Source: Apostichopus japonicus
Taxonomy: Eukaryota > Echinodermata > Holothuroidea > Aspidochirotida > Stichopodidae
NCBI RefSeq assembly: GCF_037975245.1
Contig: NC_092583.1
Span: forward strand, 12,113,764 to 12,175,763
Direction: 5' to 3'
Length of the DNA: 62,000 nucleotides
The number at the start of each line of letters is the position of its first letter. The first letter of the stretch is position 1. The translations under genes were made by a program, and so were the position numbers. Below are positions 51,201 through 60,800 of the stretch, in pieces. A model generated the notes under the pieces. That model was not told the DNA's origin. It searched no databases and saw nothing but the letters and a program-made list of their open reading frames with translations.

Positions 51201-54200
51201 TTTTCTACACCAAAACGCTCCAATTGTGTCTACATCACCTAGATGTCTCAGAGGTGTAACAATTAATTTGGGATGGGGGTGGGGAAATGAGACCAAGGAT
51301 TAGATAATAATAATAATCAGCAGTTATTTTGACAACGCTTAATCAACCTCAAATGTGGGAGAAACCCGCAAGGGCTTATTGATGACAACTTACACGTCGG
51401 GTGGCTTTCAATTCAACATTTTAACTCAAAATTTGGAATCATTTCAATATCGAAAGTCTTTTCAGATGGGGAAAACCGTAGATTGCTCTTGGATGAAAAA
51501 ACCCACTTTACTATGACCCGGCCCGGTATCGAACCCAGAACCTCCCGATTGCTAAGCCTCATCGCTTCAAATGCCACTGCCTTTGTCCACTCGGCCACAG
51601 CACCAGTATAAGATGAAGAGGGGCCCTAAAAAGAGCAAACCGAGCAGTTTGCAAGACTGTCCTGGCATTCTTTTTGATGATGATTTTGAATGAAGTGTGC
51701 TGTGTGCTGGCATTACACCACTGATATATCCAGAGTACAGTAAAGTAGGTCAGTTTGACAGTTTTACGGGTAAATAGGAAGGCATCTCAAAACCAGCTGT
51801 ATGGCATGTTCTTTCATCAGTGACTAGTGTTCATACCAGGGATGTGCCCACGCTGGGCGTCCCAGCCCAACACTAAAAATTACCGCCCAGCACTATCTTA
51901 AAAATCATGAATCCTGCCCAGCACTATTTTCATCTAAAACCCTGACATTCCTAACAATATATGCAACATAAATTGGGCCTAGCCTATGCCAAAATCATAC
52001 AGACTAATAATGCATCAGTTACGCATGCAAGAAACATTACTTACGGCTCTCAATCAGTCCCTTGTAAAATCTCTTTGAAACAAACTAATAACTTTTACCA
52101 GGTACGTAATATATTTCACTAAAAAAAAATTACAAACTGTAAATTGTTAGCAAAACAAGTACTTGTGTATGTGCTTAAATGCTACACAAGTGCCAGCATT
52201 TGGCATCTGAGAACCTTCAAAAATCGAAAAATTTCTCAAAGGACTGGGGACACCCCCTCCGCCTTAGACGCCTTCCCCAGGACGGTGATCAGTTTACCCG
52301 GCACTCAGGAAATCCTGGGCACATTCCTGCATACCAAATCCAAATTACATAAAATGAACTTTAATACCGTAACAAGATCCTCGTACCGATATTGGTTTAA
52401 GAACGTCATTTTCCCAGGGCTGAACCGAACTGAAGATTACTTTTTATATGTATTAAAATAAATTCAAAGTAACATGACCTTCCAAAATGTTGTTTACCAG
52501 TTAGACAATGTGAACAGCTTGAAATATTGTCCCATCCCTGTCTAAGAAAAAAAAAAAAAAACACCCAATCAATCAACTTCAATTTTACAGTACATTATTT
52601 CATTCAGTAGTATGTACTGCATTTTTGATTAAAAAAGTCATCTGGGAAAGTCTCTTGCTTTCCTTTGTTTTTTTCCTAAAAACAAAGCAGGAAGGCTAAT
52701 TCTATAACAGAAAGACCAAACAAGAAGAAGTACATTAGGCTTGTAGTTTTGCACTTATTATACAGTACGATTTAGTTTCAATCTACTACGTAAAAAAACA
52801 TCTACGTAGCTGACGCCCGACGGCAATTCCAACGCAAGCAAGGCTGCTCTGTAAGCAAAGATGGAGTTCCCCTATGGTACTACCATGAGCGGGACTGAAT
52901 TTTATAACGCCACATTCTTTTTCCACGAAACACCTCAGGACGTTTCACTATACCGCAGCACATTTATATCAACTCAAAACTAACTGGGAAGGACATTTAG
53001 ACACTTTTTCGTGCACGAGAGAGTTTTCAAAGGTCTAACTTTGTGACTGTATTCCTTACGAGATGATGGTCTGCGATTGGATAACGTTGTTTGCAAACTG
53101 ACTCTCGATGCAGTCTGATTAGATATACGCTAGAACACATCTTGGAATAATTTGTTTTGAGCGGGAAGATGTCAAAATCAAATTTTGTTTTTTGATATGC
53201 AAATCACGAGAACCTGTGATGTCTTCTAGATGTCAACAAACCTATCCAACTACTGTGTCTGCTTTGGAGATGCTTTCCGAACCCAATTCTTAAATTCAAG
53301 GCCTAATCTAACGAGAGATCCTTTCGTGAACTCTCTTCCCGACTCTGTTTGCCCACCGATGGATACCCCTATCTATATCTACTAATGAATATTCATTGGC
53401 CTCCCAGTCTCGGCATGGGTACCAGCAAGGTAAGTATGTCAACGGGGGAGAATGTTGACAATAAAACAAATATTGAAATTAAGATTACATTGGGTCTCGG
53501 GACGGGAGATGACGTAGATAAACATTTTTTTCTCTTTTAAATGAACAAGACATGTCAAATCTTAAGACTTGTGGCTGTCTTTTCGTCATGTTATTAAACT
53601 AAAAACCTGGATAAACTGAGTTCACCCTCGGTTGAAGGCTGCCACCAACGTTTCACCCTTTTGATGTTTCATTCGACACTACTGCTAAACCTGTATTTGG
53701 CAACAGGTCCCTCATGCTTGACAGGATGGGGTAAACTTTATTGCTTTCATACAGGGAACGCAAAGAAGGTAAAAAGAAAAAAACTAAAAACTAAAGAAAA
53801 CCAGTTTAAGCACTTAAACTCTATCGGACGCTACCCGACGGATAACGGCCTCACTCGACTCCACCCTTGTTACGTCAAAAATTCTTGGGATAGTCGGGCA
53901 GTGTCCAGGGAATAATTCCCGGTTCGCATTTTGTGTAGCATTTTTTTCCAAGACAGCGCTCTGATTTTATTCTCTCTCATGGACTACTATGTTTCCTGTG
54001 TACATAGAATACCTGCTAAACATCTTTACACTTGTATAGCAACTTTGACCACTTTGTATAGCATTTTGCAATGCGATACCAGATACATGACTCCCTCAGT
54101 TTTAAGTCGCGTTGGTTTAGGTCAGGCAACCCCTCCCCCACCCCCAGCTTTACCAGCAGTGGATTAACATCTACAGTATATTCAATTTTTGGCTGAAATG

Positions 54201-54649
54201 CCTATAGCTTCACACCCCCTGGAGTCCCTGTCTAACAACCCAGGTTAAGAAAGTCTGGCCTATAGCAGAGGAAGATATGAAGAATGTTTACATTACAGAG
54301 TCTGTACAGAAGGCCTTTTTGTGAAAACTGAATATTGATATCTATTTCAACATAACAGAAATACAGGATGTAGAAGATATTGAGCCCTTATATTTCCCAC
54401 AAAATGTCACAAAAACAGAACTAGTATTGTTCACTACTACGTCACAGGAGAGGTGTCGTCCTCCATACTGTAGTTTCCTTCCGCTGGCTAGATGGGTGAA
54501 TCTGAGGTGGATAAAGTGCTTTAGCTAAACCTTTTACCGCGATGACACAATCTTAATATATATATATATATATATATCGAGTTGGTTGGAATCATGTTTG
54601 ATCTCTAGAGTAAGGCAAATATGTCACAAAACCAGAACTAGTATTATTC

Positions 54650-54688
<39 letters not shown>

Positions 54689-57600
54689 TAGATATCTATA
54701 TATATAGTTCTATAGGTTTGACTATTTATAGTGGTCAAAATACAGAACTGGCAAGAACTCACCACTTCGATCAGCAGCCCCTCCGTGCATGATTCTGGCT
54801 ATGATCACCGTTCCAGCTTTTTCGTCATACTTTATGGTGGCGCCCTAACCAAGAAACAAATAAGACAGTTGGGAGGGTAAGTTGACAGGGAAAGGCAAAT
54901 GAAATAAAGGCTGCGTTTTTTTTTGAGAAAAAACTTTCAAATGAAAAATCACAATTTATATAATACATTTGAATAATCAAAGGAAACTGCAGTATAATAC
55001 TGTGTTATAAACATGGTCATGCGACTTCCAAATGACCCCACTCTTTCTGCCACTTCCACCCACTCACCCATCCACCCACCCACTCCTCCTCCCAGCAGTC
55101 AACTAGCAAAGAAGGATCATAATAAACAACTTTGGGTTGGATAACAGAAGTTAACAGATTAACATCTCCAGTGCATTTGTTTTGAATCCTGATTAAGCCG
55201 ATAATGTTTTCGCTACTTCAAGATCTTTTGTGAAAACATTTGATGACCAAAAATTTGCAAAATGATGCATAATTTTAACAAAATAGGTTTATTTATTTAT
55301 GTAAAGTACTGTATTCTCATTTCAAGGCAAACATAAAATGCAACACACAAAAACAATCTTATGCAAGCGTTATTAAATGGGGAAAAGAGAAATTGAACAA
55401 TATTGACTAAAATGACTCTATATACATTGCAACAAATTTCTAAGACAGTGAGCCAAAGAGTTGAACTTCTAAGCATACTTTGTATGTCTTCAAATTGCAT
55501 TCAGTATTTAAAGCAGTGCTGTATTGAATACATTCCAAGCTAAAAGTGGGTACCACTCATAACTCATGGAATACCAGAAAATATATGGAGAGAAAAGGGG
55601 AGGGAGGGGGAGGTGGGTAGGGAGGGAGGGGAAAAGGGAGGGAGGGGAAAAGGGAGGGAGAGAAGGTGGGTAGGGTAGTAGGAAGGGTGGGGAGTAGGGA
55701 GGGTGGGAGTAGGGAGGGAAGGGAGGGGAGTACAGAGAGTAGGGAGATTGAGAGTAGGGAGGGAGGGGAGTAAGGTAGGAGGGGAGTAGGGAGGGAGGGG
55801 AAAAGGGAGGGAGGGAGTACCGGGGGAGGGGAGGAGGGAAGTAGGGAGGGGAAGTATGGAGGAAGGGGAGTAGGGAGGGGGAGTAGGGAGGGAGGGGAGT
55901 AGGAGGGAGGAGGGAAGGGGAGTAGGGAGGGAGGGAAGTAGGGAGGGAGGGGAGTAGGGAGGGAGGGGCAAGGGAGAACAGAGGGAGGGGAGAATACCAG
56001 AAATAGATGGAGAGAAAGGGAGAGGGAGGGGAGGTGGGAAGGGAGGGAGGGGAGAAGGGAGGAAGTGGAGTAGGGAGGGTGGGGAGTAGGGAGGGGATTA
56101 GGGAGGGGAGTAGGGTGGGGATTAGGGAGGAGAGTAGGGTGGGAAGGGAGGGGAGTAGGGTGGGAAGGGAGGGGAGTAGGGAGGGGAGTAGGGTGGGAAG
56201 GGAGGGGAGTAGGGAGGGAGCATCAAATGAAGCTACAATCAGGATGGGAGATGGACACACCAAGATGCCATTTTCATGACAATTCACACTGTGTGCAGTT
56301 TGTAGTTGGTTTGTATATGGTTGTAGTTTGTTGAAAATACACAGTGTTAGATAAATGAAGAATGGGACAAGGGAGAAATGGGGGGGAAGGTGGATTTTTG
56401 GTACTACCACTGGCGATTCTCCACCCTCTTGTTTAATAGGGAAAACGTGTATCCAACAACCCATTGTTTGCTTCTTGTCTTTAAGAATCTGCAACTCCAA
56501 CATGAGAATACTTCATAGCACCCCAAAGCTGCTTTTTGCAGAATGCTAAAAAACTAGTTCTTTATGTCCCTAAGAGAACATGCTACAAGTTGCTTCTTAC
56601 AAGATTGTCCAAACTACAAATTTCGTTCATAAACCAGATTAACATATATATATTAAATGAAAGATCACATCAAGCGTTTTGTTGTACATATAAAATATAA
56701 GAAAAATTTTGCATGTGCCTCAGACGACCTCAACGATCATAGGTTTAGTTGTTCGCCATCAGTCTTGACGAGGGAACTCGAGCGATTCAGTGTATTATTC
56801 TGTGAGATGTCTACTTATTACAATTTATATCCTTTAAATTATTATCCTTTCTGATAGAAACTCATATTAGGAGGCAGACTTCTAATGCGTTATACAGTAG
56901 ATATTGATGGCGCTGAACTGATTTTGAGATTTTTTTTCTGTCGAACTGAAAACTCTACAAGAGTTCAAGAGTGTATGGTTGGTTTGATTGATGCATCATT
57001 CAATACGAGGAACTGACTAATTATTTCCTCAAAATCCCCGAGCAGGACCTCTTTAGCATGACCAGAGGATAATCACGCAATTGGTGGGAGCATCGTATAG
57101 AGTATTGTCTGTAAAGTTAGTGATTTCAAATCTCGAACAAACCGAACATGATTGCAGCTGAAGAAAATGGAAGATAACCCTCTGGCAGGCTTAATCCTTT
57201 CATTTAACAAAGTTTAATCAGACTATTAACATGAGGGAAGAAATAGCATTGTTTGATGGTTAACAAGAAGCTTTGCTTGATGGTTAAAAAAAAGAAGCAT
57301 TGCTTGATGGTAAAACAAGCATTGCTTGATGGTCAAAAAAAGCATTGCTTGATGGTCAAAAATTGCATTGCTTGAAGGTTTAATAAAAAAGCAATGCTTG
57401 ATGGTACTAAAAACAAAGTATTGCTTGATGGTATTAAATTTAAAATAAAAAGTGCAGAGAAGACTACCTTGACTAATTTTTTTCACCAGGAAACACAAAG
57501 ATTGCCAAAAATGCAGGAAATTTTTCTCTTCAAATGTGCTAACTAAAATTCTTTATCTTATCAAAGTATTGCTTGAACAGTTTTAGTATATTTCTGAATG

Positions 57601-57819
57601 ATTTCAACACATCTGATATGTTTTGTGTCCCTTCACGAGTAAATTACTCAATAACTCCTTAAAAACACCAATTTACTACTGACATTTTATTCACAGTACC
57701 CATTTCCATGGTTACCGGTACTTACACCATTTGTATTCAAAGTATGAGATTGCGTATTATTCAAATGGACCTGAACTCAATGGTCATACCAGTAGTTTCT
57801 TAATACCAAGATATAATAT

Positions 57820-57853
<34 letters not shown>

Positions 57854-60800
57854 GATATATATAAATAGATAGATAAATAGATAAATCTATGAATACAAAT
57901 CATTATATATATATATATATACATATATTATTATATATATATATATTAATACATATATCACTTTTAAAATTAAGTTTCATATTTACTTTATCCACAAACA
58001 ACTATATTGTGCCCCCCCCCCCAAAAAAAAAAAACCACAAAAAACAACACATATAATTATCTTATAAAACAAGAGAGTCTCCTGCCTTTTACTATAAAAA
58101 ATAAAATAAAATAAATAAATAAAAAACTAAAAAAAACTGACCTTGATGTGTGTACTGTTGGTTGACAAATATGGTTGACAGAAACGTGTTAACACATGGC
58201 ATGGGTACAGTAGCAGTACACATATTATTGTTAATTTACCTATAGGATGCACATGTTTATGAAGTTTGACAAGACAAGGCAGTACCATTTCCTTTCCCAA
58301 TAGTTTGTGGTTTTGTGACTCATGAGATGTGGACGAAGACCATAAGTGCTAGCCAGATCTCCAATTAGATGCCTTCCAAGGCCAAGTTGGCAGTCCACAA
58401 TGTTTTATACAGGACAAAGGAAAAGGAGCCTAATGATATAATTAGCAAATTAATGTTTGAGAGAAACCAACTTAATAAAACTTGACAGATGACTTTATAT
58501 CAGAGAGAGTTGGATGCAGGGAAGGTCAAGAAAAAAAAAGGTTCAAAATTTGGCAGAGTTTGGAAGAGGGTGGGGGGGGTGGAATTTGGCAGGGGGGAGC
58601 CAATAATGAACTTTATGGAGTGTTTTTCATAGTTTTCTTTGAATGAAAGCTCAATTTAGAAGAAATACAACCATTCCCTTCCTTTTTTGCCTAGCTTCAG
58701 ATTTATAAAAACAACAAGGGAAAGAAAGAAGAGTGAAATAGTTGATGTTCTGCTGACTTTGTTACCATATAGATATATGTAAGGCAATGATTCATTTATT
58801 GCAACTGCTTAAAACTTCTAGTATCAGAAATGGGAAAGAAAGAAAAAAAATTGGATGAGGGGAACCAGAGAAGATGAGAGTAAGGGACTTCTACAATCTG
58901 TAACATTGGTACTGTACTGTGTATAGGATATAAATCTTTGTAGTGAATTTTCGTTACCATACTTTAGATGATATGGGTACCTATCCAGTACCTCCCTCTT
59001 CCCAGACACCACCCCCACCCCCCCTCCTCCTCCCCAACCTTGCACCATAAATTTTCAGCTCCAGCCCCTCAAACAGTGACAAACAGTAATGGATAACAAA
59101 TCAATTATTCTTCATCTCATTTTTACGGTGCAATTTTTGGTAAAATCCGTTTCGCATAAAAATTCTCAAATCGAGACCGCAAGGGGAGGGTCTAGTCAGG
59201 AAGAAAGCAATCGTTCACACACAAAAACAAGTCGGACCTCGCTGGTTGCAAGGATCTCTATTTCTGCGGAACTTCAAAATTTGTATGTCCCAATTCGGGC
59301 TTGCCATTCTGTGTCATTCCGATCAAAGACGTGTAACATTCACATATAGATGGATGATCCAAAATTCTTATTTCATTTACCTACTTGTTGACAAGAATTT
59401 GAAAACATCTCATAAGCATGGTTTTTTAGACCGATTAACAGAAAATTTTGTGTCCCATTAATATATAATTTCATGTCGCATTATTTCGTTTGGGGGTGGG
59501 TGGGACGGGGGGCTACAGGGATAACAACCCATCATAGTAGTTTAATCGGCAACCCATTACTGGATGGAGTCCCCTCTTTTTTGGAAGCATGGTAATCTAC
59601 AGTAAATCTTAGTTGTATCCAACTTCACATATCGATAAATATACTCCGAGCAGGTCAAGTAAAGAAGCTCACAATGTGAGTTAAAACTGAATCTTTTGAG
59701 GGATTACTACAGTTTGTAAAAGTCTGACAACCAGTGAAGTCAAATCTGAGTGGGATTTGCTCATATTCTATCTAAAAGGAAAATACTTTGCAATAAATAA
59801 ACACTACATCAACATGCAAATAGTCCACAACCATCTAAATGCAACAAGTCAGGCCACAACAAAAAAATCATAATAATAAACCAGTTTTTTACTCTACCAA
59901 AACATCCTCTTTCCAATGATGTTCTGCACTGACCATTTTGCTGGGAATCTACAAAATTAGTAAAAAAAATTACCCATAACTTTGTCTACATTTAAGAGCA
60001 CAAATTTCTTTTATATTTCAAAATCTCACCCAAAGGGTAGATGAAGTTATATTCATGACAATGACCACTCTTAATAAAATGACTGTTAGTTACAAGTTTT
60101 TGTTTGTTTTGGAAACTGTCAAACGACAAACAGGATAAGCACATTTCCACGTTTGTAAAACAAACAGAATAAGAATGCACTGTCTTAGTCGTAAACAAAC
60201 TTTGAATGTTTCGTGTCAGGACAGGCTTGAAAAGTTAACCTCCTGAAGGCAATCAAGAATTTACAACCGGGCAGACTAACGATTGACATACCTATTGAGC
60301 TCGGCAATCTCATAAACTAAAGAATATTCTTCAGAAATTTTTTTTGGGGGGAGTGTGGGAGGGGTTGGGGGAGGGCAAGGGCGTTATTCATACAAGTGAC
60401 GATCCTATGTATAAGGATGTTGGAATGGTTTCCTACAATATCATTAGTATATATCACCTTCATGGTAAACCTAGTGGATAAAAACGGTGGCATTTGAAGC
60501 AATGAGTCTTAACAATTGGGAGGTTCCAGGTTCGATAACCCGGCCGGGTCATAGTTAGGTGGGTTTTGCATCCAAGAGAAATCTACAGTTTTCCCATCTG
60601 AAATGACTTTCTAAAATTGAAAAGATTCCAAATTTGTGTTAAAATGTTGAATTGGAAGCCACCCGACGTGTAAGTTGTAATCCATAAGGCCTTGCGGGTT
60701 TCTCCCACATTTGTGGTCTCTTAAGCGACATGAAAAAACTGCTGACTATTATTAATATTATCATTGATAAAGGGCAATCTACAATGAACAGGAAAGAAGA

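Noticed and set aside
51530-51606. Functional tRNA(Leu) gene
   Set aside because: The head is degenerate and is followed by a 210-bp body repeated at 60464-60765, so it is a SINE head.
52144-52461. 105-residue plus-strand frame in a MAGUK intron
   Set aside because: No recognisable domain, on the opposite strand, and no splice or promoter support. Consistent with a chance frame.
55508-56503. 331-residue minus-strand open frame, the second longest in the window
   Set aside because: Almost entirely Leu/Pro/Ser from the CCCTCCC repeat on that strand. No domain or splice signals, and it lies inside a MAGUK intron.
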